Below are positions 21,633 to 33,257 of a stretch of DNA of 64,000 bases, in pieces. Source of the stretch: Ciona intestinalis. Taxonomy: Eukaryota > Chordata > Ascidiacea > Phlebobranchia > Cionidae. Under the pieces are notes generated by a model that saw only the letters and a list, made by a program, of their open reading frames with translations, did no database searches and was not told where the DNA came from. Position 1 is the stretch's first letter. Every line of letters begins with the position of its first letter. The DNA is taken from contig NC_020179.2 in the NCBI RefSeq assembly GCF_000224145.3, positions 1,947,612 through 2,011,611 of the forward strand. The letters are read 5' to 3'. Made by a program: the position numbers and the translations under genes.

Positions 21633-21993
21633 AACTTACTTTATCCTCGCGTGGCCGGAAAACGACAGTCGTATCACAGGGGTTTAACACCTCGTGTCAG
21701 CTTACGAGTTACCATGTATGTTACTTTGTGGGTGATTATTTTTTTTGGATTTTTTCATTTTTTTATGTATGACTGATAATTTAGACAGCCCGTTAGTGAC
21801 CACTGGGTTGGAGCAATTGCCGTTAAGTGTCTTGCCCAAGGACACATATACGCCCACAATGATATCAGCGTCGAGCCTAAAACCCATTATCTCTAGGCAT
21901 GGCCTACTGCCCTACTCAATACATTTGTAGGCCATGGTCTATAGAGTAGGCCATGCTCTAGGTTACAGGTAGGCGCGCTAACCACGGCGCCGG
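21633..21993 (-). mobile_element. tRNA-like SINE, full-length reverse copy
   Basis: ACTTACTTTATCCTCGCGTG, AACGACAGTCG, GTTACCATGTATGTTACTTT, CCACTGGGTTGGAGCAATTG, GTCTTGCCCAAGGACACATA and the head GCGCTAACCACGGCGCCGGG. A short extra block near 21900-21960 repeats the phrase AGGCCATG in both orientations. Confidence 0.9.
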
Positions 21994-22163
21994 GACTATT
22001 AATTACATAACATTAGTTTATGTTGAGTTTATTAACTTCTATAACAGCACGTTTTCTAACCAATTCTCATTGTATACAAAAAACACCATTTACATGCGGT
22101 GGGTTATACAAAAATATAAGTTTTTTTACTAAAAAAATGTCCGCAACAAAAATGTTATGTCTT
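21994..22163. repeat. Right copy of the ~165-bp direct duplication
   Basis: Shares GTTTATTAACTTCTATAACA and TTACATGCGGTGGGTTATAC with 21412-21582. It continues into unique sequence on the right. Confidence 0.75.
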
Positions 22164-22247
22164 ACTAGGTACAAAGTAATAAAAAACGTCAATATACATT
22201 GAAAGCATAAATCGTTTTTTCAAATGTTTTCGCCTTTCGGGATAATA

Positions 22248-22464
22248 GTATACTGTGGAGTAAAATGGATATATCGCATTAGCACAAAATATCTCATATT
22301 ACCGAATCGGGGTTTATATCAATTAATGCCCTAAATTAATGCCCTAATCTGTGTTCCTGTGAGAGTCATGAGAATAAGGTTATATAATTATGAAAATAAT
22401 TTTTGTTTGCTACTAACTAAGATAATAAAAGAAAATGAAACAAGACTCAGAGGGGACATTTTAA
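22248..22464 (+). mobile_element. 190-bp-family MITE, diverged
   Basis: TACTGTGGAGTAAAATGG, TTAGCACAAAATATC and GAGAGTCATGAGAATAAGG are recognisable; the ends are worn. Contains a short doubling of TTAATGCCCTAAA. Confidence 0.65.
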
Positions 22465-23017
22465 AAGTCCCCTTTTACGCGTACCCATTTGATGATAAAC
22501 AAAAATAGATGGTATTATTCGACAGTGTTCTCACGGTTCAACAAAGTGCGCGGCAAACGGGCAGTTATTGTTGTTAAGTATTAAACTTGTGTCAAATAAA
22601 TAAACCGTTTTTTTTTTCAATGCCTGATAAAGCATAATAATATAATGTTCATTTTAAATGCCCACTGAATCATATTAAAGCTCCCGAAACTGTCCCCTCC
22701 CCACATTTCCCCAATATTGTCTTTTGTTGACATTTTATAGTCCGTCAAGCAACAGACGACTTTTTACAATTCGGCAGTAATTTTGCGGTTTACAGGCTCG
22801 AAAACGATTAGGGATTTTCCTTGATTCGACAGTGTATGGTTTTAAATAAGTACCCAACCGTGACTGTGCTTCACGCACGAATGGTGTTGGTTCGGGGAGA
22901 CTTTAACATTGTTGCTCATTCACACAGCGCTTGTGTATCTTGTACGGTAGAAGTAACTACTTGTTATTATGCGATAACGAACTGAAAGTGGTTTATAGCG
23001 TTTACAATTATATTAAT

Positions 23018-23932
23018 ATGAGTTACGAAGTAGAAAGAAACAGTCCCTATGCCGCGATAGATGAAGTCAGTCCTAGTTATTGCCTTGTTAGCCCCTCAGC
23101 ATCAGGCACTCATGAAAAAGTCGATGAAATTCTTCAACGGGTACGGCGAATAGACAACATCCTAAAGACTACAGTGGATGTGTCATTAAAAGATTCTAAA
23201 GTTAAACCAGCAGTTGCTCCGAAACCAGTGCGCAGCTTGTCAACAACAGCATTACCTCCAGGTACGAGACGTTCTTGAACATTGTACTTTGCTCATATCT
23301 TGTGGTTAGGCCTGGCATATATCATGTACTTTTCGTGAGCTGTCAGAATAAAAACCGAATCCCTGAACGCCTTCTAACGAATGAGGCATTCATACAACCT
23401 GACTGGCGTCATAAGCGAGCAATTATAATTCATTTTCACTTTGGCGGAATAGATTCTATTGGCGTAAATACAACGTACGACAACTGCGTCGTAAAGATTA
23501 ATGGGAATGTCATCAGTGTCAACTGAAAAGAACAACAACATTAAATCAATGCAATTCCAATTGTTTAAAGTCCAATGACAAGCAATTCCAGGAATTGTCA
23601 TGCATCACTTTACTACTTTCCCTTCTTGTGCTATTTTTGCCGCTTAAGCTATAGCAGTCACGTAGCGAAACACCCACATTGCAACATCTAACACTCATTC
23701 CACAGGGCTGACGTCTGCTGCACCGCCACGACCGCCAAAAACACAGCCCGCAAGGCGTCGATGCGAGTCTGGGACCGCTCACAAGACGTTTACTAAACCA
23801 GAGTGCGAATTCCTAACGTTACAGCTTAAGTCGGTACGCTCAATACTGGACGAAATGATCGACGACGATTTTGCCGAAAAAGACAAAGGCATGGCCACAC
23901 TGGACTCTGTTATAAAAGCAATTCAACCTTAA
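23018..23932 (+). CDS. Unrecognised small adaptor-like protein, tandem copy B
   Basis: Exons 23018-23261 and 23706-23932, phase 1 junction, 156 aa. Paralogue of the gene at 19029-19900: shared helix-like DEILQRVRRI plus ILKTT early, a proline-rich linker (VAPKPVR, then PPRPPK just after the splice), and the C-terminal block KTFTKPECEFLTLQLKSV then MATLDSVIKAI. The early cysteine cluster of copy A is absent; this copy instead starts with a Ser/Tyr-rich stretch. Two SH3-ligand-like sites and flanking helices suggest a signalling adaptor, but that is guesswork. No MITE sits in this intron. Start chosen as the first ATG that gives a frame open to the splice donor. Confidence 0.75.
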
Positions 23933-24221
23933 ACTACTATACATAATTACAATACATTTGCTTTGACCTTGACATTGTTACGCCGATTTACCTTACAATT
24001 TATGCCTCAGTGCATCACAAACTTTCGTGCATGAGAGGTCATGTTGTTTCTGCAACCGAACTCAAAGTGCACGACCTGGTTCCGATACACTGTTGCTCTA
24101 TGCTGTTAAACCATACTTCCAAGCCTGTGCTTTGTATAGTTTAAAAGTTCCCACAGAAATCGATACCTTGACCAAACAATGCCCGTTTTATTTATAATGT
24201 AACGTGTTTATAATTAAGTAT

Positions 24222-24410
24222 AATACTGTAGGGTAAGTACAACCCTTTCGAACATATTATCCAAATATCCTGATCGTATTTTTACAATCAAAAACGGTCG
24301 GTGGGAATCGTTAGGTTTTATAATTTTTGAATGTTTTTTGTTTACCACAAAACGGGATGAAGAAGTGGTATGAAAATGTATCCCTTCTATTCGCCCAACC
24401 TATACTGCAT
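24222..24410 (+). mobile_element. 190-bp-family MITE, worn
   Basis: TACTGTAGGGTAAG, ATTATCCAAATATCCTGATC, TTTTTTGTTTACCACAAAA and CGCCCAACCTATACTG. Confidence 0.82.
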
Positions 24411-24732
24411 ATGATATATTGTTTTCAATGTTTATTGTTTAGCGATTGTAATGTTGCTAGTTTAGTTTACATGTGTGGTAGGTATATGTGCTACACTTTA
24501 TTTATTTGCCAAATTAAACATAATTCTTAGTTCTTGGTTCGGGTTGATTAACTTGTTGACTAAACCAACACGTAGTGAGAGAACTTACGTCCTTAACTCG
24601 ACTAAAAGAACGTTTGGTAATGGTAGTATGTCCCGATCAAACATATGTTTATTCAGTATGCAAACACAGTTAAAGTTTGGTGAAGAATGCTCGTTAAAAA
24701 TTTGTTTCCGAATTGGAAGAATTAAACCATAT

Positions 24733-24916
24733 AAAACGGTGGGGGAAGATGGGACATTTTTCATTTATTCTCGTCCTATTTGGTAGGAAACAAAGAAAAA
24801 TCAAAGAGTTATAAAACCGTATCCTTATACGACTGCCATAAACCGTTTTTAATTGTTTAAATCACGATCATGGTATTTGGATATAAAGGTATCCCATCTT
24901 CCCCAACCTTACTATA
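24733..24916 (-). mobile_element. 190-bp-family MITE
   Basis: GGTGGGGGAAGATGGGACAT, TCTCGTCCTATTTGGTAGG and TTGGATATAAAGGTATCCCA near the right end. Confidence 0.88.
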
Positions 24917-25349
24917 TTTAGTGTGAAGATCAGTTGCATCAAGTGTGTGTCGCATAGGACGAAGTGTCAGAAGTGCACAGCCCCACTTAAAGGATCATAC
25001 GAAGCCATATGGAAATCGTTCATAGATACATAAAAGTTGTAATAACCGATGCCCATATTGCAGGTTTGGGGCAGAGCTGTTAACATTTTATGTACGCAAA
25101 CATATATATTTATAACTTTATGTGCGGGTGCCCCAAACAAAACGGTTAATTTGATGACGCACTTTCGACGTATTCCAAGAACTATACTATAAACCTGTGT
25201 ATTTCACTGCTTATGTAAATACTGCAAGTCGTAAATATCAACTATTTTTACAAAAAACACATGATAAGTGCTTGCCAAATACTTACATACACGGATTCCA
25301 TGTTTGCTTTGTGATGCAAAGTTTGAAATATGGTTTCTTTATTCGAAAT

Positions 25350-25553
25350 ATACAGTAGGGTGGGAAGAGATGGGACACTTTTGGCACATAATATCCAAAT
25401 ATTTTGACAATGTTTTAAACAACTAACAACGTTCTATGGAAGTCGTGAACATACAGATTTATAATTCTTTTGACATTCTTTGTTTACTACCAAATGGTGG
25501 TACGAGAAAATAGAATGAAAGGGTGTCCCAACTCCCCCCATCCTATACTATAT
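25350..25553 (+). mobile_element. 190-bp-family MITE
   Basis: CAGTAGGGTGGGAAGAGATG, GGCACATAATATCCAAATAT, TGTTTACTACCAAATGG and GTGTCCCAACTCCCCCCATC. Confidence 0.92.
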
Positions 25554-26284
25554 ATAGTTGACATATGCAGATTGGTACAGTCTGATACGGCTCGTATTTT
25601 CTTCGACGTATTTATACGTGTTAAAGAATTGGGATCTCAAGGAACACTAACTATCTCGACGGCGCAACAGACATTTTATGTAACATGTATAACCTCTGCA
25701 ATCGATTTTTTCATTGATAACCATATATGATTGCACGGTCAGCTATAGAGTTTAAAATTGTTTATTATACACAATTGTGCCCTTTTTACAAATTTTTTAC
25801 AACTTAAAATACACAATTTTATAAAGTTTGTGAAAAAATTTCCGATTTAAAAATGCATTTGTATTCTTTCGTTTAAAAAGTGACAAATATCTTAAAAAAA
25901 TGTTTTCCATAATAATCATAGTCTACCTAAATTTCAATGTTTTGAAACATCTGTACCAACAGTTATAACACAAAACCCCCGAAACCCAAAAACGGCTGGG
26001 GATCATTTTATACAACATGACGTAACAGCACTGAGGCCTTCGTGTTTGCGTATTGCCATATGGCTTGATTTGCACAAGCTCGCCTAGTCCTACCGAGAGT
26101 TGGCAAACAGGTTCGCTCATCTATATTTATTTCGAAAAAATACCAGCTCTGTCAAGGTATAAATCGCAGGTACCAGCGCGGCGTTCGGACATAAAAGTTG
26201 TCGTGCCAGCAAAGCATAAGCGACAAATAAAAACAAAGGAGTAATTTTACATAAGAATTACAAACCGTGCTACAAACTTTCAAA

Positions 26285-29200
26285 ATGACGATTCGAACTT
26301 GGAACAGTGATCAACAATTGGGGTCTAGAAACCAAGAGAGATTAAGGTAAGATATTATAAAGCAACGTTATAACTTGACACTATATACTATATACAGCTT
26401 AATTTTAAAATATACAGATTAATTTTAAAACGTGATTATATACAGTTCTGAACGCAGTGAATTCCACAGCGGGCATGTTCGATCGCCAAATATATAGTTT
26501 ACATTTTCTGCGAACGCATATAATGGGACGATTTTTTAATAGTATATATGTATGGTAGAGTGGGGTAAGATGGGACATGTTATCATTAACTTTTCTTGTC
26601 CTATTCAGTGGTAAACAAAGAATAATTGCGGAATTATACAATTGTAGCAAACGAGTCTAAAATAACGTTTGTTTAAAACACAATGACGAAAAGGAAATTT
26701 AGGTGCTAAAAATATCCCATCCTACCCCACAGTACTATATTAAAATGACAACAAATGACCAGCCCGCTAAATCATTTAAATTTCCCTGGAACTATTTACA
26801 CTACGTGAGCTGTGCGCGGTATGTTGTCCAATCATAACTTCAGCGAATAGTTTGCAGAGTAAAGCGAAGTATATTAATGCGAAACGGCCATGGTGAACCT
26901 AATTGACAGAACAATATTGAAATTGCGGCCACAAAATTGAAGGTAATCTTTAAGGCCGAGACACTTATGGTAGACCGCGCAGTTACCTATAAGAAGGGTT
27001 TACATTTTATTGAAAATTGGGTAAAACAGGTCGGAAAATAGCTACTTTTATAAAAAAAAAACTGTAAAGCAATAATTGTGAAATAAGTCAAATATATTGA
27101 CTGTTTCATTATAAACCTGAGGGTCAAAATAAAGGAATCTTTGATAAATTTTGACGCAATAACTTAATGCTAGTTAACCATAATTACAACAGTATATATC
27201 ACGCATGGTATAATTTGAATGTGTATTCTATGTACAAGAAGAATACACTTTTACTGACTGCTTTAAAAAACAACAACATACTGTGGTGCTGATTCAATGC
27301 CTATGTTTTATAATCGATTTTTTGATCATTTGGCTTATCATTATATTTTAATGAGTCGGTCTATATATGTGAAGGTTATATACTGTTAATGGGAAAACAT
27401 AGGATCTCTGACTTTGTTATTTTTTGCAGATTACGCGATTGGCTTGAACTGAGAATCGGTAAATCGAGGTACCCCGGTCTCGTGTGGGAGGACAAAACGG
27501 AAATGACGTTTCGGATTCCTTGGAAACATGGAGCAAGGCACGGGTGGAGGGAAAAGGAAGACGCAAGGCTCTTCCGGGATTGGTCGGAGCACACGGGTAG
27601 GTTTTACATCAGCCTTAAAGCGGCTGATGTTGAGCTATTACAAATACGCGGGACACGCGACAACGGCATGTTAAAATAGGATAAGGTTTCGTATACTCAG
27701 TTTGACCTTAACATTCGTCAGCTTTTTGCAAATGCGTTATGTCGCTTGTTGTATTTGCCTAGAGCATGCTGTATGTTGTTAATGATTTGTGCATGATGTT
27801 GTGTAATGTCGTTCATCTTTTAAATAAATGACAAGTTTTGGACGTTTATGAGCACGGTAAATTTGCCGAACAATTACATAAAGCGCCATCGAAATAAATC
27901 GATAATGCAACCGTTGTTTAAAAAGAATCGGCCTTTACACCGCAATCATCGTGCACTTGCATGCCTTTAATTGTCGCTTTACAGAAGAACACATTTCATC
28001 GCAAATTTACCGCATTCGGCCGACACCGTGTAAACTATACAAAATTCTCAAACTTAACCAGCAACCGTATAGTTCGGTTAACCTACTATTTTTTAGCTAT
28101 AGTGTATGAAAACGACATAAATAAAATTCTTACTGCCTTCGCCACGCCAGTGTTATATATCCCTGCCTAAACAAGCCCTGCTTTCCGACGTTGTATGAAC
28201 ATTATGTTTGATCACGTTGCAATGTAGGGTGCTTTAACGCATGTTATAAAATTTAATTACAGTCTGTATCTTGTAGAAATTTATTTCTACGTGCATAATA
28301 GGGGCCTGAACATCCGCTCGTTTTCCCGGTAGTAAATTTCCATATCCGCGCGGTTATGTTTATTTAGTTACAGAGATAATCTATGTCCACACGGTGGGTT
28401 GAGATTGATTACACAATCGCTTATACCAAGTATACAAAAATATGAACCTATGCTCGCACGCTAGATGATATTTTGTATGTAAAAAACAAATTTGCATTCA
28501 GGGGCCTCTCCGAAAGATGTAAAGCAGCATAAAGCGAATTTCCGATGTGCTCTCAATTCGCTACGTGACGTTAGAGCCGTACCACAATTGAGCAAAAGCA
28601 AGGGCGACGATGCATACCGTGTGTATAAGATGCTACCCAAACAAAAGACAAAAAGCCTTCGAAGTGAGTTGAGTAATCTATATAGGGTGGGGGAAGATGG
28701 GACACCTTGCCATTCTATTTTCTCGTCACATTTGGTAGGAAAGAATGATAAAACTTTATCCTCGCGACTCCCATAGACCGTTGTTAATTGTTTAAAACAG
28801 GATCAGGATATTTAGGTGTTATGTGCTAAAGGTGTCCCGTCGTACCCCAGTCTATAAGGAGGGTTATTTATAAAGCCTTTGTTCGGGAGGCCAGTGCTCC
28901 ATTACATAAACACCAACAACATATATGCGTGTTTTTAACGTGTTTGTCTGTACAGTGTGGATACGAAAACGAGGACAGCGACACGTTGGAAACATTCGCA
29001 GGCGTTATCAGTCTCCGAAAACGCAGCGACAGAAAGCGGAATTGACGACAGACGAATTGTTGCATTCTTCTGGTGGAACAACAGACATTCCGCAGTTTAC
29101 GACAACACCTTCCGACACAATACGGAACATTTGCGGAAAAAGCCATTTTCCACAACTTTCCAGCTCGGATAACTTCATGGACGCAACAATAATACGCCAC

Positions 29201-31033
29201 ACGACTCCCCCAGCCAACAGTTGCTCTGGTATTTACCAGCAAAGCTATTTTCCGCATTCCGACGAAACTGGAATGCAAATATTCCCGCAACGTTGTTACC
29301 CGCATTCAAATGAATGCCCTATACCCCAGAACCCGGACGAAACGGTATCTGAGAGCATTCAGGTCGCCTCTGCAATAATGGACGGCAGCCATTACCCAAC
29401 ACCTTCAACATTTGGAGTTTCACCATTTGGAGCTGAACCGTCTTACGAAGGTTACCAAAGTTCGGGAGATTGTTTTGAACTTTGTAAAAGCAACGACCTT
29501 CAAGAAATAGGACCTTATCCATCCTCTGAAGGTAGTAAACATTACGATTATATCATTAAGTTCAAATACCACTTACAACATCCAACATGCTCAAACTTGT
29601 CTGCTGTGCAAATCGTGGTGGAAAGCAAAGACGTATAGTTTAACTTTCCCAATACAACTTATCATATACTTGTGAGACGATTCGTCAATGTGCCATGCAC
29701 AATAAACCTGTGACAACATGATTAAAATTTTTGATATATTTTTTACATTTTTTTAGGAGAAGCGTCGGAAAACGGCAAAGAATGCTACGATGTTGATTTG
29801 AACTGGGAAATAAGCATTGCTGCAGATGAGGTATATCAATATATAGATAGTACTGTGGGGTAAGATGGGACACCTTTATCACATAATATCCCGATAGAAT
29901 GATCGTGTTTTAAACAAATAATGGCGGTGTATACTGGGAGTCGTTAAAATATGATTTAATAATTCTTTAAATGTTCTTTGCTTACAACTTAGCGAGACAA
30001 GAAAGTGAAATGAAAAGGTCTCATCTTCCCTTACGTTACTATATCAATATAATTCAAAAAATAAAAGTCGAAAATTTCGTAAAAGCATTTACACGTACAC
30101 AACTCAAATTTTACATTTCTAGAGCTACTGCAGTCGAGATAACGGAAATCGTTTTCTTCCGTTACTACAAAGTACATGCAACCCATCATACCTGTTAGAA
30201 ACAAGCGACGGTAGCACATCATATGATACGAGATACAGCGCACCCAAACCGGTTCAAAGCATTTCAACGGAGACGCAGTTTTCACCTAGTGGTAAGCCGT
30301 CAGCCAACCAATAGTAAACCATACGCAATCTTTATGCGTGCTGTGGTGCTAAGATAAAAATACATATATAGTTATGTGGGGTAAGATGGGACACATTAAG
30401 CGCACAATATCGTAATATCCTGATATTGCTTTAAACTATCAACGGTTCATGAGAATCGTGAGGATACGGTTTTATAATTCTTTCTTAAGAATGTTCTTTC
30501 TTTAATACCAAATGGAACGAAAAAATAGAATGAAAAAGTGTCCCATCCTACTATACTGCCTTTAGACGTGGTTCTTAAATAAAACAAACAAAAAGAGAAA
30601 TGCGCCGAGGCTGCATACTGAATATGTTTCAGAATCAACGCAATTGAAGTTTTAAACGATTAAAGATTAGTTACTTGTACCTTGATTGGGTTATAAATTT
30701 ATCCCAACTCTACGAGTATAGCCCACGGTATTATAGAGTTTAAATCAATTACTGCTTTATTTGACCCTCTAAACTGTTGCAGGGAGTTTTGACGACACAT
30801 TCTTCACAGAAGGAGAAAACGTGTCAAGTTTTGATGAATTACAGACATCAAGTGTAGGAAAAAGGCACGATATTTTCCTAAAGCTCCCATCGGCGTCGAC
30901 TTTGCTTGGTCAAACGCAAATGGAGAGTTTCAAGGGGTTTCCCCGTCACGCGTCGACGTCAAGCGACGGTGGAATTGACTTCAATATTGCGTCATCCCTC
31001 TCACCACAGAAGGTCTATCAGTCTTGCTATTAA
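26285..31033 (+). CDS. Interferon-regulatory-factor-like transcription factor
   Basis: Sequence-specific DNA-binding factor. Exons 26285-26346, 27430-27596, 28502-28663, 28956-29531, 29757-29830, 30123-30291, 30783-31033; phases agree, 486 aa, TAA stop. The IRF DNA-binding domain spans about residues 19-125. Tryptophans W25, W40, W52, W60 and W72 are all present (RDWLEL, GLVWEDK, IPWKHG, RHGW, FRDW). The recognition-helix motif NFRCALNS at 89-96 keeps Arg91, Cys92, Asn95 and Ser96. A basic stretch at 132-157 (RKRGQRH, RRRYQ) is a likely nuclear signal. Residues 191-281 contain four degenerate aromatic-proline repeats. No IRF-association domain is evident in the C-terminal 200 residues. MITEs lie in several introns, two of them 17-20 bp past splice donors. 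Ciona has more than one IRF-like gene; which this is I cannot say. Confidence 0.92.
26550..26738 (-). mobile_element. 190-bp-family MITE
   Basis: GGTAGAGTGGGGTAAGATGG, CAGTGGTAAACAAAGAATAA and CATCCTACCCCACAGTACTA. In IRF-like intron 1. Confidence 0.88.
28680..28857 (-). mobile_element. 190-bp-family MITE next to a splice donor
   Basis: TATAGGGTGGGGGAAGATGG to TACCCCAGTCTATA. Starts about 17 bases after the end of IRF-like exon 3. Confidence 0.9.
29848..30043 (+). mobile_element. 190-bp-family MITE next to a splice donor
   Basis: AGTACTGTGGGGTAAGATGG, CACCTTTATCACATAATATC. Starts about 18 bases after the end of IRF-like exon 5. Confidence 0.9.
30369..30558 (+). mobile_element. 190-bp-family MITE
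   Basis: TGTGGGGTAAGATGGGACAC, ATACCAAATGGAACGAAAA, GTGTCCCATCCTACTATA. In the IRF-like intron before the last exon. Confidence 0.9.
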
Positions 31034-31727
31034 CTGTTTACCAGATAGCACTTGGTGTGCCAGCAAGCAAAGTAACGTTTGCAAATGCTTGCTGGAATGC
31101 CGCGACAGAAAATGAAACACAACCTCTCAACTTGCCAGTAATTACGACTTGATATATTAGTGTCGTTGGGTGAACATTATCTGCGGTATATTATGAGCGT
31201 CATCACGCTTCTACCGCACATATCTCAAGCGAAAGTGAGATCTTTAAATAACATCTATTTTACATTCGTTTGCCTATGTCACCACACAATATTGGCATAT
31301 CATCTAAATATACCATTAGAAAGAACTTTTATTTGTATTCACACAGAATAGTTGCGTGACAAAACAGTTATCACTCTACTGAATTGGTAATTAAAGCTGT
31401 GGGCAGGTCGGGAACAGCCTATATATCAGCCTGCTCGACCCACGCTGTTTCCCGATTCCACGTCCTTACGTGCACAAAGCGATTTGTTGCACCATCTTTT
31501 TATCAACAGTTGCCAATGGCGCAAGTAAGATTGCACAACATAAGTAAAACTTGCGAACCCACACCCATAAATTAAATCACATATGTTGAGTTATAACCGC
31601 ATTTTATCCCATATGTTTCATTGACAATGCCGTTTGCTGCGTTGGCTGCATTCTATTTTACATTTCCCATTCGTCGATTTACGGATTCTCGTATAATTTG
31701 TCGTGCATATAAAGTTCTGTAATTACA

Positions 31728-31738
31728 AATAAAATAAA
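31728..31738 (+). promoter_or_regulatory. Poly(A) signal of the IRF-like gene
   Basis: Two overlapping AATAAA hexamers followed by GT-rich TGTGGTTTG and GGTGTGTT. Gives a 3' UTR of about 700 bases. Confidence 0.55.
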
Positions 31739-32226
31739 TGTGGTTTGTAAACTGGTGTGTTAGTATTTGCGGACCTTGATTAGTTCATAATTCCCACACT
31801 TTAACATAACCTCCTGAGACCAAGGGTCGTATATGTTAAGTACACAGGCACGTCACAACCTATTTCGATGGTCCATTCAACGAAATTCGACGAAAAGTGT
31901 TAACGATTAACTTTAATGTTGATACGCAGGCGCATACCGCTGCTAACTTGTGCAAGGTTTGTTTGCAATTTGCTCAATCTTGACCTCATTTAGTAAAGAT
32001 AATTTGGCGGTGGTTAATGTAAATATTGGCGTTTTATACACAAATGACGTCAAGTATGGATACTTGGTTGTCGGTTGCGTATACAAAGAAACTGTATCGG
32101 CTGCCTATAGCACACGCGGCATATATGGTTGGTTGCGTGTGCTTAACAGAATAAAAATTGATTAAAAATGTTAGTTACGTGGCATCAAGGCGATGTTGAT
32201 CTTGTTCATACGTCATTAAAAATATA

Positions 32227-32372
32227 CATAGTACTATGGGGTAAGATGGGACACTTTTAGAACATAATATTCAAATATCATTTTCTTTTTAAACAATTAA
32301 GAAAGGACTATGAGAATTGTGAGAATACGATTTTATAATTTTTTGAATGTTCTTTGTGTACTACCAAATGAT
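32227..32372 (+). mobile_element. 190-bp-family MITE, right end lost
   Basis: AGTACTATGGGGTAAGATGG through TGTACTACCAAATGA. The rest is replaced by a SINE-bearing segment. Confidence 0.85.
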
Positions 32373-32424
32373 TAACAAACATTTATGATACTCTGTAGGT
32401 AATTCTTTTATTTTTCGTGGGGGC

Positions 32425-32590
32425 TGATATATTGGACAACCTGTTAGTAACCACTGTGTTGGAGCAATTGCCGTTATGTGACTTGCCTATGGACACATAC
32501 GCTCACAATGGTAGCAGCGACGAGCCTTGAACATATTACCTCTTGGTAAGAGGCAGACGATGCGCTACCCATTGTGCTATGGCGCTACAT
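32425..32590 (-). mobile_element. tRNA-like SINE, reverse, 3' end lost
   Basis: GGACAACCTGTTAGTAACCA, GTTGGAGCAATTGCCGTTAT, CCTATGGACACATACG and the head GCGCTACCCATTGTGCTATG. Confidence 0.85.
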
Positions 32591-32691
32591 AAATGTATAA
32601 CCATATCCCCAAGACTCTAAAAAGCGTTTTTTTATCATAAAAACCACGATGAGGTGCTACCGGTATTCATTTTATCCCATGACATATACAG

Positions 32692-32885
32692 CAGGGTGGG
32701 AGAAGATGAGACGCCTTTTATTCTATTTTCACTTCCCATTTGGTAGTAAACAAAAAAATTCAGATAATTATAAAACCTGACCCTCACGACTCCCATAAAC
32801 AGCTGTTAATTGTTTAAAACACTATCAGGATATTTGGATATTATACGTGTTAAAAGATTACCCATCTCCGTCCACCCTACTATAT
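32692..32885 (-). mobile_element. 190-bp-family MITE
   Basis: GCAGGGTGGGAGAAGATGAG, CCCATTTGGTAGTAAACAAA and CCGTCCACCCTACTATA. Confidence 0.9.
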
Positions 32886-33216
32886 AAAACACCCATGGCA
32901 GTTTAGTGTAATAAATAAATTCTGTAACATATGCTTGGCGAAAAGGGGTTTTTAAATCGAAAAATATCTCAAAACAAGCATTACCAAAACCTCGAAATAC
33001 AGTACCGATCGATAAACCTTCCACAATGCTTTATAAGAAACACAGAAACGTCACGCAAAAGTACAGCTACAATAAGCGCGTGAATTTATTGGACCAATAA
33101 ACGAAATCGATCGGGTGCTTTATTTTTCCTTAAAATAAACTATGTGTGTCAACGAATAAATCGGTTCTTTCAATATTATGAGAGGGAGTTTTTCATATAA
33201 TATTCGAAGTGTATAC

Positions 33217-33257
33217 ACACATATATATATATACATATACATATAATATATATATAA
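33217..33257. repeat. AT/ACAT microsatellite
   Basis: Runs of CACATATATATATATACAT and ATATAATATATATATAACC. Confidence 0.85.

Larger units (their letters stand above)
23933..26284. other. Intergenic region between tandem copy B and the IRF-like gene
   Basis: Holds three MITEs and otherwise AT-rich sequence without a supportable gene. The IRF-like promoter must lie near its right end. Confidence 0.5.

Noticed and set aside
26053-26244. 63-codon frame just upstream of the IRF-like start
   Set aside because: Not in a supported splice relation with exon 1 and has no IRF similarity.
28868-29305. 145-codon antisense frame over IRF-like exon 4
   Set aside because: Shadow of the real coding exon on the other strand.
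31383-31450. Imperfect hairpin with GTGGGCAGGTCGGGAACAGC and CTGTTTCCCGA
   Set aside because: Too many mismatches and in the IRF-like 3' UTR; no basis to call an RNA or element end.
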